Shown: positions 15,262 to 29,526, counted from the first letter of the stretch. The stretch is DNA of 64,000 nucleotides from Quadrisphaera setariae (GCF_008041935.1 NZ_VKAC01000003.1:337062-401061), one strand, 5' to 3'. The notes: generated by a model not told the origin, from the letters alone. Numbers and translations: made by a program.

Positions 15262-16617
15262 ATGACCGCAGGGCTCCACCAGCAGCTCCGGCAGCCGGAG
15301 GGGGTGCTCGACCGCTCGCTGGCCGACACCGACCCGGAGGTCGCCGCCGCTGTCGACGCGGAGCTCCTGCGCCAGCAGAGCACGCTGGAGATGATCGCCA
15401 GCGAGAACTTCGCGCCGGTGGCCGTCATGCAGGCGCAGGGCTCGGTGCTCACCAACAAGTACGCCGAGGGCTACCCGGGTCGGCGCTACTACGGCGGCTG
15501 CGAGAACGTCGACGTCGTCGAGCAGCTCGCCGTCGACCGGCTCAAGGCCCTCTTCGGTGCCGGCTTCGCCAACGTCCAGCCGCACTCCGGGGCCCAGGCC
15601 AACGCCGCCGTCATGCACGCGCTCCTCAAGCCCGGGGACACCATCCTCGGGCTCGACCTGGCGCACGGTGGGCACCTGTCGCACGGCATGAAGCTCAACT
15701 TCTCCGGCCGGCTCTACGACGTCGCCGCCTACCACGTCCGCGAGGACGACCACCGCGTCGACATGGACGAGGTCGAGCGGCTCGCCCGCGAGCGACGTCC
15801 ACAGCTGATCATCGCCGGCTGGTCGGCCTACCCCCGCCAGCTCGACCTCGCGCACTTCCGCCGCATCGCCGACGAGGTGGGTGCCCTGCTGGTGGTGGAC
15901 ATGGCGCACTTCGCGGGCCTGGTGGCCGCCGGGCTGCACCCCAGCCCGCTGCCCCACGCGCACGTCGTCACCTCCACCACGCACAAGACCCTGGGCGGTC
16001 CGCGTGGCGGCATCATCCTCAGCAACGACCCCGCGATCGCGAAGAAGGTCAACAGCGCGGTGTTCCCCGGTCAGCAGGGCGGCCCGCTGGAGCACGTCAT
16101 CGCGGCCAAGGCCGTGGCGTTCAAGCTGGCCGCCGAGCCGGCGTTCACGGAGCGCCAGGAGCGCACGCTGCGCGGTGCGCGGATCCTCGCCGAGCGGCTC
16201 ACCTCCCCGGAGGCCACCGCGGCCGGCATCGGCGTGGTCAGCGGCGGCACCGACGTGCACCTCGTGCTCGTCGACCTGCGCCACTCCGACCTCGACGGCC
16301 AGCAGGCGGAGGACCGCCTGCACTCCATCGGCATCACCGTGAACCGCAACGCGGTGCCGTTCGACCCGCGCCCGCCGATGGTCAGCTCCGGTGTCCGCAT
16401 CGGCACTCCGGCCCTGGCGGCCCGCGGATTCGACGACGACGACTTCCGCGAGGTCGCCGACATCATCGCCACCGCGCTGCAGCCCGGCACCAGCGAGGGG
16501 CAGCTGGCCGAGCTCGGCCAGCGGGTCCACGACCTCGCGCAGGCCCACCCCCTCTACCCGCACCTGTCGCCCCTGTCCTCTGAGCCGACCCGGCAGACCA
16601 CGGAGACGAGCCGATGA
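15262..16617 (+). CDS. glyA: Serine hydroxymethyltransferase
   Basis: A 451-residue PLP enzyme that interconverts glycine plus 5,10-methylene-THF with serine plus THF. The PLP lysine is Lys242 in [14 protein letters not shown]; the N-terminal SENFAP and the [13 protein letters not shown] substrate loops are intact. The ATG at 15262 has GAAGGGGG upstream. It is first in the operon and overlaps soxB by 4 nt (ATGA). In this setting it probably runs toward serine, using both the glycine and the methylene-THF made by sarcosine oxidase. A second, housekeeping copy may exist elsewhere. Confidence 0.96.
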   Translation: MTAGLHQQLRQPEGVLDRSLADTDPEVAAAVDAELLRQQSTLEMIASENFAPVAVMQAQGSVLTNKYAEGYPGRRYYGGCENVDVVEQLAVDRLKALFGAGFANVQPHSGAQANAAVMHALLKPGDTILGLDLAHGGHLSHGMKLNFSGRLYDVAAYHVREDDHRVDMDEVERLARERRPQLIIAGWSAYPRQLDLAHFRRIADEVGALLVVDMAHFAGLVAAGLHPSPLPHAHVVTSTTHKTLGGPRGGIILSNDPAIAKKVNSAVFPGQQGGPLEHVIAAKAVAFKLAAEPAFTERQERTLRGARILAERLTSPEATAAGIGVVSGGTDVHLVLVDLRHSDLDGQQAEDRLHSIGITVNRNAVPFDPRPPMVSSGVRIGTPALAARGFDDDDFREVADIIATALQPGTSEGQLAELGQRVHDLAQAHPLYPHLSPLSSEPTRQTTETSR

Positions 16618-17933
16618 CCACCGTCGACGCCTTCTCGACCGATCCGGACGACGCCGTCCCCCACACCCCCGCGGCTGCCGCCGCGGGCCGGCTCAACGGC
16701 ACCCCTCCCCGCACCCCGGGCGCGGACCTGCCGGAGCACCCCGACGCGCTGTGGAAGAACCCCGAGCCGAAGAAGGCCTACGACGTCGTCATCGTCGGCG
16801 GCGGCGGCCACGGCCTCGCGACGGCGCACTACCTGGTGAAGAACCACGGCATCACGAACATCGCGGTGCTGGAGAAGGGGTGGCTCGCGGGCGGCAACAT
16901 GGCCCGCAACACCACCCTCATCCGCTCCAACTACCTGTGGGACGAGAGCGCCGCCATCTACGAGCACTCCCTCAAGCTGTGGGAGGGGCTCGAGGAGGAC
17001 CTGGGCTACCCGATCCTCTTCAGCCAGCGCGGCGTGCTGAACCTCGCGCACACGCTGCAGGACGTGCGCGACAGCGTGCGCCGCGTGGAGGCGAACGTCC
17101 TCAACGGCGTCGACGCCGAGTGGGTCGAGCCCGACGAGGTCCGCAAGATCTGCCCGATCGTCAACACCTCCACCGACATCCGCTACCCGGTGCTGGGCGC
17201 CACGTACCAGCCGCGCGCGGGCATCGCCAAGCACGACTACGTGGGCTGGGGGTTCGCCCGGCGCATCGACGAGGCCGGCGTCGACATCATCCAGAACTGC
17301 GAGGTCACCGGCTTCGTGCGCGACGGCAACCGCATCACCGGGGTGCGCACCACCCGCGGCGACATCGCCTGCGGCAAGGTCGCGCTGGCCGCCGCCGGCA
17401 GCACCTCGGTGCTCACCGACATGCTGGGCCTGCGCGTGCCGATCCAGTCCCACCCGCTGCAGGCGCTCGTCTCCGAGCTCCTCGAGCCGGTGCACCCCAC
17501 CATCGTGATGTCCAACGCCGTGCACGTGTACGTCTCCCAGGCGCACAAGGGCGAGCTGGTCATGGGCGCCGGCGTCGACGCGTACAACGGCTACGGGCAG
17601 CGCGGCGCCTTCCACATCATCGAGCGGCAGATGGCCGCCGCGGTGGAGCTGTTCCCCGTCTTCGCGCGGGCGCACCTCCTGCGCACCTGGGGCGGCATCG
17701 TGGACACCACCCCCGACGCCTCGCCCATCGTCGGACGCACCCCGTACGACAACGTCTTCCTCAACTGCGGGTGGGGCACCGGCGGCTTCAAGGCCACCCC
17801 GGGCCTGGGCTGGGTGTTCGCGGACACGATCGCCAACGACGAGCCGCACCCCTACGCCGCGCCGTTCTCCCTCGACAGGTTCGTCACCGGACGCCTCGTC
17901 GACGAGCACGGCGCCGCCGCCGTGGCCCACTGA
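16614..17933 (+). CDS. soxB: Sarcosine oxidase subunit beta
   Basis: A 439-residue flavoprotein subunit of the heterotetrameric sarcosine oxidase, which oxidises sarcosine to glycine and passes the methyl group to THF. The FAD dinucleotide motif is [17 protein letters not shown] (about residues 58-74), followed by [15 protein letters not shown], typical of this subunit, and a C-terminal GGFKATPG segment. The first 50 residues are a variable, Pro/Ala-rich extension. Start overlaps the glyA stop. The covalent FMN His of the family should lie in the Sox-type [10 protein letters not shown] region, but I did not fix its position. Confidence 0.95.
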   Translation: MTTVDAFSTDPDDAVPHTPAAAAAGRLNGTPPRTPGADLPEHPDALWKNPEPKKAYDVVIVGGGGHGLATAHYLVKNHGITNIAVLEKGWLAGGNMARNTTLIRSNYLWDESAAIYEHSLKLWEGLEEDLGYPILFSQRGVLNLAHTLQDVRDSVRRVEANVLNGVDAEWVEPDEVRKICPIVNTSTDIRYPVLGATYQPRAGIAKHDYVGWGFARRIDEAGVDIIQNCEVTGFVRDGNRITGVRTTRGDIACGKVALAAAGSTSVLTDMLGLRVPIQSHPLQALVSELLEPVHPTIVMSNAVHVYVSQAHKGELVMGAGVDAYNGYGQRGAFHIIERQMAAAVELFPVFARAHLLRTWGGIVDTTPDASPIVGRTPYDNVFLNCGWGTGGFKATPGLGWVFADTIANDEPHPYAAPFSLDRFVTGRLVDEHGAAAVAH

Positions 17934-17968
17934 CGCCCCCGCCGACCCGCAGAGCCAGGAGACCCGAC

Positions 17969-18247
17969 GTGCAGATGATCCAGTGCCCGTGGTGCGGGCC
18001 CCGCGAGGAGGTCGAGTTCCACTACGGGGGCCAGGCCCACGTGCCCTACCCCTCCGAGCCGGCGGCCCTGTCCGACGAGGAGTGGGCCCAGTACCTGTTC
18101 TTCCGCGACAACACCCGCGGCCTGTTCGCCGAGCGCTGGTCGCACAGCGCCGGCTGCCGCAAGTGGTTCAACGCCGTGCGCGACACCGTCACGTACCGCT
18201 TCCACGCCACCTACCGCCCCGACGAGCCCCGGCCGGTGACCGCATGA
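17969..18247 (+). CDS. soxD: Sarcosine oxidase subunit delta
   Basis: A 92-residue zinc-binding small subunit. CPWCG at residues 6-10 and HSAGC around residue 60 provide the Cys/His zinc site; FRDNTRGLFAERWSHSAGCR is the family signature. The GTG at 17969 is preceded by CAGGAG. Its stop overlaps the soxA start (ATGA), the usual coupled order soxB-soxD-soxA-soxG. Confidence 0.94.
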   Translation: MQMIQCPWCGPREEVEFHYGGQAHVPYPSEPAALSDEEWAQYLFFRDNTRGLFAERWSHSAGCRKWFNAVRDTVTYRFHATYRPDEPRPVTA

Positions 18248-21183
18248 GCGAGACGACCTCCACCACCGCGGCCGCCGCGCAGGCGCGCGGGTCCTTCCGC
18301 ACCCCGACCGGGGGCCGCGTGGACCGCACCAGCCCGGTCGCGTTCACCTTCGCCGGCGTGGAGCACACCGGCTACCGCGGCGACACCCTCGCCTCGGCCC
18401 TGCTCGCCGACGGCGTGCACCAGATCGGCACCAGCATCAAGCTCGGCCGCCCCCGCGGCGTGGGCGCGGCCTGGGCCGAGGACCCGAGCAGCCTGGTCCA
18501 GGTGGAGGAGCCCTTCCCGGACCCGATGCTGCTGGCCAGCACCGTCGAGGTCTTCGACGGCCTCGTGGCCGACGGCGTCCCCGGCCAGGGCCGGCTCGCC
18601 GACATCGCCGACTCCGCCCGCTACGACTCCCGCCACCTCCACGTCGACCTGCTCGTCGTCGGCGCCGGCCCCGCGGGCCTGCAGGCGGCGCTGACCGCTG
18701 CCCGCTCCGGCGCCCGCGTGGCGCTGCTCGACGAGCAGGCCGAGGCCGGCGGTTCGCTGCTCGGCTCCGACGACGTGCTCGACGGCCGTCCGGCCCTGGA
18801 GTGGGTGGCGGACGCCGTGGCCGAGCTCGCGGCCGCCCCCGAGGTCGTGCACCTGCAGCGCACCACGGTCTTCGGCGTCTACGACGACGGCTTCGCGCTC
18901 GCCGTCGAGCGCCGGACCGACCACCTCGGCGGCGCCGCTCCCGAGGGGACCTCGCGCCAGCGCGTGTGGCGCGTCCGCGCCCGCCGCACGGTGGTCGCAG
19001 CCGGCGCCCACGAGCGTCCCGTCGTCTTCACCGACAACGACCGCCCCGGCACCATGCTCGCCGGCTCGGCGCGGACCTACCTGCACCGCTACGGCGTGCT
19101 CGCCGGCTCCCGCGCGGTGGTGTTCACCACCAACGACAGCGCCTACCGCAGCGCCGTCGACCTCGCCGACGCGGGCGTGACCGTGGCCGCCGTCGTCGAC
19201 ACCCGCGACGTCGCTCCCGCCCACTGGGCCGCGGAGCTGGAGCGCCGCGGCGTGCCGCTGCGCACCGGGAGCGCCGTCGTCGGCACCCGCGGTGTCGAGC
19301 GCGTCTCGGCCGCCCTGGTGGCCCCGTACGACCGCGCCGGCCTCGCCGCCGGCGCCCGCTCCGGCTCGGGCGTGGAGCCCGAGGCGCTCGAGTGCGACCT
19401 GCTGCTCGTCAGCGGCGGTTGGAACCCGGCGGTGCACCTGCACAGCCAGGCGCGCGGGAAGCTCGCCTTCGACGCCGGTCTGGGGGCCTTCCTGCCGGCC
19501 GAGCGCCTGGAGGACCTGCTGGTCGCGGGCTCGGCCGCCGGCACCTTCGACCTGCAGACCTGCCTGCGCCAGGGCGGCGCCTCCGCCGCGACGGCGCTGT
19601 CGGAGCTGGGCCTCGACGTCACCGCGGTCCCGGTGCCCTCGGCCGGTGAGCGGTCGGCGGTCGCCTCGTCGACCGCTCCCGACCTCGTCTGGGTGGTCCC
19701 GGACCCGTCCGGCGACAGCAGCCGGCAGTTCGTCGACGTGCAGCGCGACGCCACCGTGGCCGACGTCGAGCGGGCGCTCGGTGCTGGCCTGCGCTCCCCG
19801 GAGCACGTCAAGCGGTACACGACCATCGGCACCGCCCACGACCAGGGCAAGACCTCCGGCGTCGTCACGTCGGGGATCATCGCCGAGCTGCTGGGCTCCG
19901 CCCCGGACGCCGTGGGCACCACGACGTTCCGGCCCCCGTACACGCCGGTCGCCTTCGCGACGCTCGCCGGACGCGACCGCGGCCAGCTGTTCGACCCGGT
20001 CCGCACCACCTCCGTGCACGACTGGCACGTCCAGGCCGGAGCGGTGTGGGAGGACGTCGGCCAGTGGAAGCGCCCGCGCCACTACCCGCTCGCGGGTGAG
20101 GACATGGAGACCGCGGTGCTGCGCGAGTGCGCCGCCGCCCGCGCTGGCGTCGGCATCCTCGACGGCTCAACCCTCGGCAAGATCGACGTCCAGGGCCCTG
20201 ACGCCGGTGAGCTGCTCGACAGGCTCTACACCAACCTCATGAGCAGCCTCGCCGTCGGCAAGGTCCGCTACGGGGTCATGTGCGGCGCCGACGGCATGGT
20301 CATCGACGACGGCACCGTGCTCCGCGTCGCCGAGGACCGCTTCCTCGTCATGACGACGACGGGTGGTGCCGCCAAGGTCCTCGACTGGATGGAGGAGTGG
20401 CACCAGACCGAGTGGCCCGAGCTGCGGGTGCACCTCGCCTCGGTGACCGAGCAGTGGGCGGCCTTCCCGGTGGTCGGCCCCCGCTCGCGCGACGTCATCG
20501 GCGCTGTCTTCAGCGACGTCGATGCCAGCAACGACGCCTTCGGCTTCATGACCTGGCAGGACACCACCCTCGACGGCGTGCCGGTCCGCCTGGCGCGCAT
20601 CAGCTTCTCCGGGGAGCTCGCCTGGGAGGTCCACGTCGACTCCCGCTACGGCCTGGCGGTCTGGGAGCGGCTGGTGGAGGCCGGACGCCCCTACGGCATC
20701 ACCCCCTACGGCACCGAGACCATGCACGTGCTGCGAGCTGAGAAGGGCTACCCGATCATCGGGCAGGACACCGACGGCACGGTCACCCCGCAGGACCTCG
20801 GCATGGCCTGGGTGGTGTCCAAGAAGAAGCCGGACTTCGTGGGCAAGCGCTCCTTCGCCCGCGCCGACAACCAGCGCGAGGACCGCAAGCAGCTCGTCGG
20901 GCTGCTGCCCGTCGACCGCACCACCGTGCTGCCGGAGGGCTCGCAGATCGTCGAGCACTCCGAGAGCGGTGAGCTGCCGCCCCCGCCCGTCCCGATGCTC
21001 GGGCACGTCACCTCCAGCTACCGCAGCGCGCACCTCGAGCGCCCGTTCGCCCTGGCTCTGCTCAAGGGCGGCCGCGCCCGCGAGGGCCAGCTGGTCCACG
21101 TGCCCGTCGGGGGCCGCCTCGTCGCCGCAGAGGTGACCGGTCCCGTCCTGGTCGACCCCGAAGGAGCCCGCCGCGATGGCTGA
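18244..21183 (+). CDS. soxA: Sarcosine oxidase subunit alpha
   Basis: A 979-residue large subunit, the normal length. An N-terminal ferredoxin-fold region without cluster cysteines (about 20-115) is followed by an NAD/FAD-binding domain beginning DLLVVGAGPAGLQAAL (about residue 133) and a C-terminal GcvT-like folate domain (about 600-970: MSSLAVGKVRYGVMCG, GELAWEVHVDSRYG). The folate domain transfers the methyl-derived carbon to THF, giving 5,10-methylene-THF. Coupled to soxD by ATGA and overlapping soxG by 8 nt. Confidence 0.96.
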   Translation: MSETTSTTAAAAQARGSFRTPTGGRVDRTSPVAFTFAGVEHTGYRGDTLASALLADGVHQIGTSIKLGRPRGVGAAWAEDPSSLVQVEEPFPDPMLLASTVEVFDGLVADGVPGQGRLADIADSARYDSRHLHVDLLVVGAGPAGLQAALTAARSGARVALLDEQAEAGGSLLGSDDVLDGRPALEWVADAVAELAAAPEVVHLQRTTVFGVYDDGFALAVERRTDHLGGAAPEGTSRQRVWRVRARRTVVAAGAHERPVVFTDNDRPGTMLAGSARTYLHRYGVLAGSRAVVFTTNDSAYRSAVDLADAGVTVAAVVDTRDVAPAHWAAELERRGVPLRTGSAVVGTRGVERVSAALVAPYDRAGLAAGARSGSGVEPEALECDLLLVSGGWNPAVHLHSQARGKLAFDAGLGAFLPAERLEDLLVAGSAAGTFDLQTCLRQGGASAATALSELGLDVTAVPVPSAGERSAVASSTAPDLVWVVPDPSGDSSRQFVDVQRDATVADVERALGAGLRSPEHVKRYTTIGTAHDQGKTSGVVTSGIIAELLGSAPDAVGTTTFRPPYTPVAFATLAGRDRGQLFDPVRTTSVHDWHVQAGAVWEDVGQWKRPRHYPLAGEDMETAVLRECAAARAGVGILDGSTLGKIDVQGPDAGELLDRLYTNLMSSLAVGKVRYGVMCGADGMVIDDGTVLRVAEDRFLVMTTTGGAAKVLDWMEEWHQTEWPELRVHLASVTEQWAAFPVVGPRSRDVIGAVFSDVDASNDAFGFMTWQDTTLDGVPVRLARISFSGELAWEVHVDSRYGLAVWERLVEAGRPYGITPYGTETMHVLRAEKGYPIIGQDTDGTVTPQDLGMAWVVSKKKPDFVGKRSFARADNQREDRKQLVGLLPVDRTTVLPEGSQIVEHSESGELPPPPVPMLGHVTSSYRSAHLERPFALALLKGGRAREGQLVHVPVGGRLVAAEVTGPVLVDPEGARRDG

Positions 21184-21775
21184 CACGCTGGTGCCCCTGC
21201 CCCGCACCCACCCGCTGGACGTCCGTCCGGACCTGACCGGGGCCACCGCCGGCGCGGTGCGCGTCGAGCAGGTCTCGGCCATGGTCCAGGTCCGGGCCGC
21301 GCTGCCCGGCCCGGCGGCCGACGCCGTCGCCCAGGTGCTCGGCGTGCCGCTGCCCGCCCGGCCGGGCACCTGGGTGCCCACGCCGGCCGGCGGCCGCGTC
21401 GTGTGGCTCGGTCCCGACGAGTGGCTGGTGACCGACCCGGCGGCTCCCTCGTGGGACCTGGAGTCGCGGCTGCGCTCCGCAGCCGCCCCGGCCGGCGGGG
21501 CCGCGGTGGACGTGTCGGCGCAGCGCGTGGTGCTCCGCCTGAGCGGTCCGCACGCCCGCGACCTGCTCGCCGCCGGCTGCGCCGTCGACACCCACCCCTC
21601 GGTGTTCACCAGCGGGTCGGCGGCGCAGACGCTGCTCGGCCAGGCCGGCGTCGTCCTGCTGGCCCTGTCCGACGACGGACGCGACTACGAGGTGCTGGTG
21701 CGGTCGTCCTTCGCGCGCTACCTCGCCGACTGGCTCGCCGACGCCGCCACCGAGCACCGCACCACCGGCGCCTGA
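21176..21775 (+). CDS. soxG: Sarcosine oxidase subunit gamma
   Basis: A 199-residue subunit with the GcvT-like fold: the VWLGPDEWLV and VDVSAQRVVLRLSGPHARDLLAAGCAVD segments are characteristic. It completes the tetramer. It overlaps the soxA stop by 8 nt. The dimethylglycine oxidase gene starts 48 nt downstream with its own AGGAG, without a clear promoter in the gap, so the operon probably continues. Confidence 0.93.
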   Translation: MADTLVPLPRTHPLDVRPDLTGATAGAVRVEQVSAMVQVRAALPGPAADAVAQVLGVPLPARPGTWVPTPAGGRVVWLGPDEWLVTDPAAPSWDLESRLRSAAAPAGGAAVDVSAQRVVLRLSGPHARDLLAAGCAVDTHPSVFTSGSAAQTLLGQAGVVLLALSDDGRDYEVLVRSSFARYLADWLADAATEHRTTGA

Positions 21776-25680
<3,905 letters not shown>

Positions 25681-25692
25681 GGAGGCACCCCC

Positions 25693-26583
25693 GTGACCAC
25701 CACCGACGCTGCGCCCACCGCGGCCCCCGCACGGACCAGCACCGCCGTCCTGTCGCTGGTCTGCCCCCAGCAGCCCGGCATCGTGAACGCGGTGACGTCC
25801 TTCCTGTACCAGCAGGGGCACGACATCGTGGAGCACCAGCAGTTCGACGACGCCCTGTCCGGCAGGCTCTACTCGCGCACGGCGTTCTCCAGCATCGACG
25901 GCGGCGTGGACGTCGCCCAGCTCCAGGCGGCGTTCGCCCCCATCGCGCAGAAGTACGGCATGGACGTGACGTTCAGCGGTGGCGAGCGCCAGCGGGTGCT
26001 CGTCATGGTCTCGAAGATGGGGCACTGCCTGAACGACCTCATCTTCCGGTGGCGCTCGGACACCCTCGCCGGCGACCTCGTCGCCGTGGTCTCCAACCAC
26101 GAGGACCTGCGCCCGATGGCGGAGGCCGCCGGGCTGCCGTTCCACCACGTGCCGATCACCGCCGCCACCAAGCCGGAGGCCGAGGCGCGGCTGCTGGAGC
26201 TGGTGGACGAGCACGAGGCCGACCTCGTGGTGCTGGCCCGCTACATGCAGGTGCTCTCCGACGACGCCTGCCGCAAGCTCCGCGGGCGGGCCATCAACAT
26301 CCACCACTCGTTCCTTCCGGGCTTCAAGGGCGCCAAGCCCTACCACCAGGCGTTCGACCGGGGGGTGAAGCTCGTGGGCGCCACGGCCCACTACGTGACC
26401 CCCGACCTCGACGAGGGCCCGATCATCGAGCAGGAGGTCATCCGCATCGACCACACGCACGACCCGGCGGCGCTGGCCACCGTCGGCCGCGACGCCGAGG
26501 CCCTGGCGCTGTCGCGCGCGGTGAAGTGGCACTGCCAGCAGCGCGTGCTGCTCAACGGCCACCGCACCGTCGTCTTCCGCTGA
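25693..26583 (+). CDS. purU: Formyltetrahydrofolate deformylase
   Basis: A 296-residue PurU: N-terminal ACT domain (about 17-95, [20 protein letters not shown]) and C-terminal formyltransferase-fold hydrolase with [20 protein letters not shown] and [16 protein letters not shown], containing the Asn-His-Asp catalytic set. It hydrolyses 10-formyl-THF to formate and THF, recycling folate loaded by the demethylating oxidases. GGAGG precedes the GTG. It is last in the operon, followed by a strong terminator. Confidence 0.95.
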   Translation: MTTTDAAPTAAPARTSTAVLSLVCPQQPGIVNAVTSFLYQQGHDIVEHQQFDDALSGRLYSRTAFSSIDGGVDVAQLQAAFAPIAQKYGMDVTFSGGERQRVLVMVSKMGHCLNDLIFRWRSDTLAGDLVAVVSNHEDLRPMAEAAGLPFHHVPITAATKPEAEARLLELVDEHEADLVVLARYMQVLSDDACRKLRGRAINIHHSFLPGFKGAKPYHQAFDRGVKLVGATAHYVTPDLDEGPIIEQEVIRIDHTHDPAALATVGRDAEALALSRAVKWHCQQRVLLNGHRTVVFR

Positions 26584-26606
26584 GCCCGCGGCGCCCCTGA
26601 GCCCGT

Positions 26607-26646
26607 CCGACGAGCACCCGCCCCGCTGGGGGCGGGTGCTCGTCGG
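26607..26646 (+). terminator. Terminator of the glyA...purU operon
   Basis: CCGACGAGCACCCGCCCC (26607-26624) and its exact inverse (26629-26646) form an 18-bp stem with a 4-nt loop, 23 nt after the purU stop. Confidence 0.85.
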
Positions 26647-26702
26647 CGTCCCGGTCGTCGGGCTGACCAGGCCCGCAGCCACGACCAGTTGCCTCCAGAC
26701 TC

Positions 26703-26732
26703 TTGACCTGGCACTGATGCATCAGACATCGT
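26703..26732 (+). promoter_or_regulatory. Promoter of the BCCT carrier
   Basis: TTGACC (26703-26708) and CATCGT (26727-26732) with an 18-bp spacer. The -35 is the same hexamer as in the glyA promoter. A second -10-like TTACAT lies at 26734-26739. The leader to the ATG is about 100 nt. Confidence 0.5.
26714..26725. promoter_or_regulatory. Operator candidate in the carrier promoter
   Basis: CTGATGCATCAG, a perfect 12-bp palindrome between the -35 and -10. It is identical to the glyA site except for one central base. Binding here would block polymerase. Confidence 0.6.
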
Positions 26733-26838
26733 GTTACATCTAGATCACGCGCGGCAGAGTTGCCCGCGTCCTGCCTAGGGTGCAAGTCCCCGTTCCACCC
26801 GGCCCAGGCCCACCCGCCTGTCGTGAGAGGACCAGCTC

Positions 26839-28452
26839 ATGTCGCTCGACAACGGAGCCCCCCCGGAACACCGCCACCGCAAGCAGCCCATCGACAAGCC
26901 CGTGCTGGCGGTCTCGGCCGTCGTCGTCGTGGCGCTGTGCGCCGTCGGCATCGTCGTCCCGGACCAGCTCGCGAAGGTCTCCGGAGCCTGGCTGGGCTGG
27001 ATCACCGGCAACCTGGGCTGGGCCTTCGCCGTCAGCGCCAGCGGGTTCGTGGCCCTCGCCCTGGTGCTCGCCTTCAGCCGCGTCGGCCGGATCCGCCTCG
27101 GCGCCGACCACGAGCGCCCGCAGTTCAGCCGGGCCTCGTGGATCGCCATGATGTTCTCCGCCGGCATGGGCATCGGCCTGATGTTCTACGGCGTCACCGA
27201 GCCCGTCACCCACCTCATGACCCCGCCCGAGGGCGACGTGACGCCGGGCACGCCGGCCGCGGCCGACGAGGCGATGCAGTACACGCTGTTCCACTGGGGC
27301 CTGCACCCGTGGGCCATCTACGCGGTCGTCGGCCTCGCCCTGGCCTACTCCACCTACCGCAAGGGCCGCCCGGGCGGCTTCTCCGCCGCGTTCGCCCCGC
27401 TGCTGCGCGGGCCCCGCGGCCGCGGTGCGGCGAAGGCCATCGACGTCCTCGCCATCTTCGCCACCGTCTTCGGCTCCGCGGTCAGCCTGGGCCTGGGCGC
27501 CGCGCAGATGAACGGCGGCCTCACCCACGTCTTCGGCATCGCCAACGGCACGGGCGTGCAGGTCGCGATCATCGCGGTGCTCACCGCGTGCTTCGTCATC
27601 AGCGCCGTCAGCGGCATCGAGCGCGGCGTCAAGATCCTGTCGAACACCAACATGGTGCTGGCCGGGCTCCTGCTGCTCTTCCTCTTCGTCGTCGGCCCGA
27701 CGGTCTTCATCCTCGACATGGCCCCCAACGCGGCCGGCAACTACCTCGCCGCGCTCCCGCACATGTCGCTGCGGACGGGCGTGTTCGGCGGCCAGGAGTG
27801 GCTGTCCGGCTGGACGATCTTCTACTGGGCCTGGTGGATGTCGTGGACGCCCTTCGTGGGCGCCTTCCTCGCCAAGATCTCGCGCGGCCGCACCATCCGC
27901 GAGTTCGTCATCGGCGTCATGCTCATCCCCACGCTGGTGAGCCTCATCTGGTTCTCCGTCTTCGGCGGCACCGCCATCAACGCCCAGCTGACCGGCGCCC
28001 TCGACGTGCTGGCCGACAGCGACCAGACCGCCCAGATGTTCAACCTGCTGGCGCTGTTCCCGTGGTCCGGGCTGACGTCGATCCTCGTCGTGCTCCTGGT
28101 GGCGATCTTCTTCGTCTCCGGTGCCGACGCCGCGAGCATCGTCATGGCCTCGCTGTCGAGCAACGGTGACGACGAGCCCCGCCGCTGGCTCACCGCCGCC
28201 TGGGGAGGCATCACCGGCGTGGTGGCGATCGTGCTGCTCCAGGCCGGTGGCCTCCAGGCGCTGCAGAACCTCACGATCATCGCCGCCACGCCGTTCCTCG
28301 TGGTGATGGTCCTCATGTGCTGGGCGCTGCTCAAGGACCTGCGCGGCGACAAGGCGCCGATCACGGGGCAGTTCCCGGTGGTGCCACCCGCGGCCGGCGT
28401 CCCCACGGGCCGCTCGGCCCAGGAGCCCCGCAAGGTCACGATCAGCGACTGA
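26839..28452 (+). CDS. BCCT-family betaine/choline-type transporter
   Basis: A 537-residue secondary carrier with about 12 membrane segments. Family signatures are visible: SAGMGIGLMFYGVTEP (Gly-rich helix 3 segment) and the Trp-rich WTIFYWAWWMSWTPFVGAFLA followed by KISRGRTIREF. The N-terminal and C-terminal tails are short, so it resembles a nutrient importer rather than an osmosensing BetP with long tails. Context beside betaine catabolic genes and the shared operator point to glycine betaine as substrate; choline, proline betaine or dimethylglycine cannot be excluded. GAGAGGA precedes the ATG. Confidence 0.92.
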   Translation: MSLDNGAPPEHRHRKQPIDKPVLAVSAVVVVALCAVGIVVPDQLAKVSGAWLGWITGNLGWAFAVSASGFVALALVLAFSRVGRIRLGADHERPQFSRASWIAMMFSAGMGIGLMFYGVTEPVTHLMTPPEGDVTPGTPAAADEAMQYTLFHWGLHPWAIYAVVGLALAYSTYRKGRPGGFSAAFAPLLRGPRGRGAAKAIDVLAIFATVFGSAVSLGLGAAQMNGGLTHVFGIANGTGVQVAIIAVLTACFVISAVSGIERGVKILSNTNMVLAGLLLLFLFVVGPTVFILDMAPNAAGNYLAALPHMSLRTGVFGGQEWLSGWTIFYWAWWMSWTPFVGAFLAKISRGRTIREFVIGVMLIPTLVSLIWFSVFGGTAINAQLTGALDVLADSDQTAQMFNLLALFPWSGLTSILVVLLVAIFFVSGADAASIVMASLSSNGDDEPRRWLTAAWGGITGVVAIVLLQAGGLQALQNLTIIAATPFLVVMVLMCWALLKDLRGDKAPITGQFPVVPPAAGVPTGRSAQEPRKVTISD

Positions 28453-28482
28453 TCCCGGGGCCGGTCTCGGGAGACGTCCGCT

Positions 28483-28525
28483 GCCCGGCTGAGCCGGTGG
28501 CCCTGCGCCTCCGGCTCAGCCGGGC
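28483..28525. terminator. Bidirectional terminator between carrier and IclR gene
   Basis: GCCCGGCTGAGCCGG (28483-28497) pairs exactly with CCGGCTCAGCCGGGC (28511-28525). It serves convergent genes and its right arm contains the IclR stop codon. Confidence 0.75.
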
Positions 28526-29286
28526 TTGACCGCGCCCAGGCGCCAGGAGGCCCGCGCTGCGGCGGCCACCACGTGCGCGGCGATCGACGGGAGGGCCTCC
28601 GGGGTCATCCGGTAGGTGGGGCCCCCGACGGTCATCGCCGCGGCGACCGTGCCGTCGGCGGCCCGCACCGGTGCCCCGACCACCACCAGGCCCGTCTCGT
28701 GCTCCTCCTGTGCGGCGGCCCAGCCCCGCGTCCGGACGAGCCGCAGGTCCTCCTCCAGCCCCCGCTGGTCCACGAGGGTGCGGTCGGTGAACCTCTCCAG
28801 GCCGCCGCCGCACAGCTCGGCGAGGCGGGCCGCAGGCCACTCCGCCAGGAACACCTTCCCCGCGGCCGTGGCGTGCAGCGGGCCGCGGCGCCCCACGTAG
28901 TCGGTGCTGGCCACGATGGAGCCGCCGGCGGCCTGGTCCACGGTGGTGATCTGCACCCCGTCGCTCACCACGAGGTTGACCGTGTCGCCCACCTCCTCGG
29001 CGAGCTGGGCGCACAGCGGCCGGCACAGCGCGGTGACGTCCTTCGCCCCCGCGGCACCGGCCGCCAGCTGCGCCGCCGACGGGCCCAGGCGGTAGCGGCC
29101 GCGCTCCCCGTCCTGCTGGACCAGCCCCCGCGCCTCCAGCGTGGCCAGGAGGCGGAAGGCCGTGGCCTTGTGGATCCGCACGCCGGCGGAGAGCTCCGTC
29201 AACCCCGCGGGGCCGTGGGCGGCCAGTGCCTGGAGCAGGGAGACGGCCCTGTCGACGGACTGGACCGTGGACGCGTCGTTCCGCAT
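28516..29286 (-). CDS. IclR-family transcriptional regulator
   Basis: A 256-residue IclR protein: winged HTH (about residues 8-65: VDRAVSLLQALAAHGPAGLTE, KATAFRLLATLEARGLV) and effector-binding GAF-like domain (about 80-245: HATAAGKVFLAEWP, HETGLVVVGAPV). It is divergent from the Rieske operon across 240 bp and is its probable regulator. The ATG at 29286 follows TAGTGT by 6 nt. IclR relatives can activate or repress; sequence does not say which. Confidence 0.9.
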   Translation of the reverse strand: MRNDASTVQSVDRAVSLLQALAAHGPAGLTELSAGVRIHKATAFRLLATLEARGLVQQDGERGRYRLGPSAAQLAAGAAGAKDVTALCRPLCAQLAEEVGDTVNLVVSDGVQITTVDQAAGGSIVASTDYVGRRGPLHATAAGKVFLAEWPAARLAELCGGGLERFTDRTLVDQRGLEEDLRLVRTRGWAAAQEEHETGLVVVGAPVRAADGTVAAAMTVGGPTYRMTPEALPSIAAHVVAAAARASWRLGAVKPG

Positions 29287-29292
29287 CCCGGA

Positions 29293-29298
29293 ACACTA
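29293..29298 (-). promoter_or_regulatory. -10 hexamer of the IclR gene (leaderless)
   Basis: TAGTGT on the minus strand, then 6 nt, then ATG 29286. Confidence 0.55.
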
Positions 29299-29363
29299 CG
29301 GCCGCCGCCACGGCGAGCGGCCGGCGTCGCCGGAGGACTTCGCGCGGATCGCCGGTCACCCCC

Positions 29364-29392
29364 TTGACACGCACCGCGAGCGAGAGAACGAT
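29364..29392 (+). promoter_or_regulatory. Promoter of the gbcAB-like operon
   Basis: TTGACA (29364-29369), 17-bp spacer, AACGAT (29387-29392). The -35 is a full match to consensus and the -10 is weak, which suits an activator-dependent or repressed promoter. Confidence 0.5.
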
Positions 29393-29407
29393 CTGCCGGA
29401 CCACAGA

Positions 29408-29422
29408 GTGAAACCGTCTCGC
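29408..29422. promoter_or_regulatory. Possible IclR operator
   Basis: GTGAAAC-C-GTCTCGC, a 15-bp imperfect dyad (5 of 7 pairs) just after the predicted start. A related AGAACGA heptamer occurs at 29385-29391 and 29423-29429. Tentative. Confidence 0.3.
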
Positions 29423-29526
29423 AGAACGAAACTCGCTGGCGATGGAGCTGGTGAGCCGAGCACCCCTGGCACCGCCGAGAGCCCCCCACCTCGACACCGC
29501 AGATGCCGGTCCCGAAGGGAAGTCCC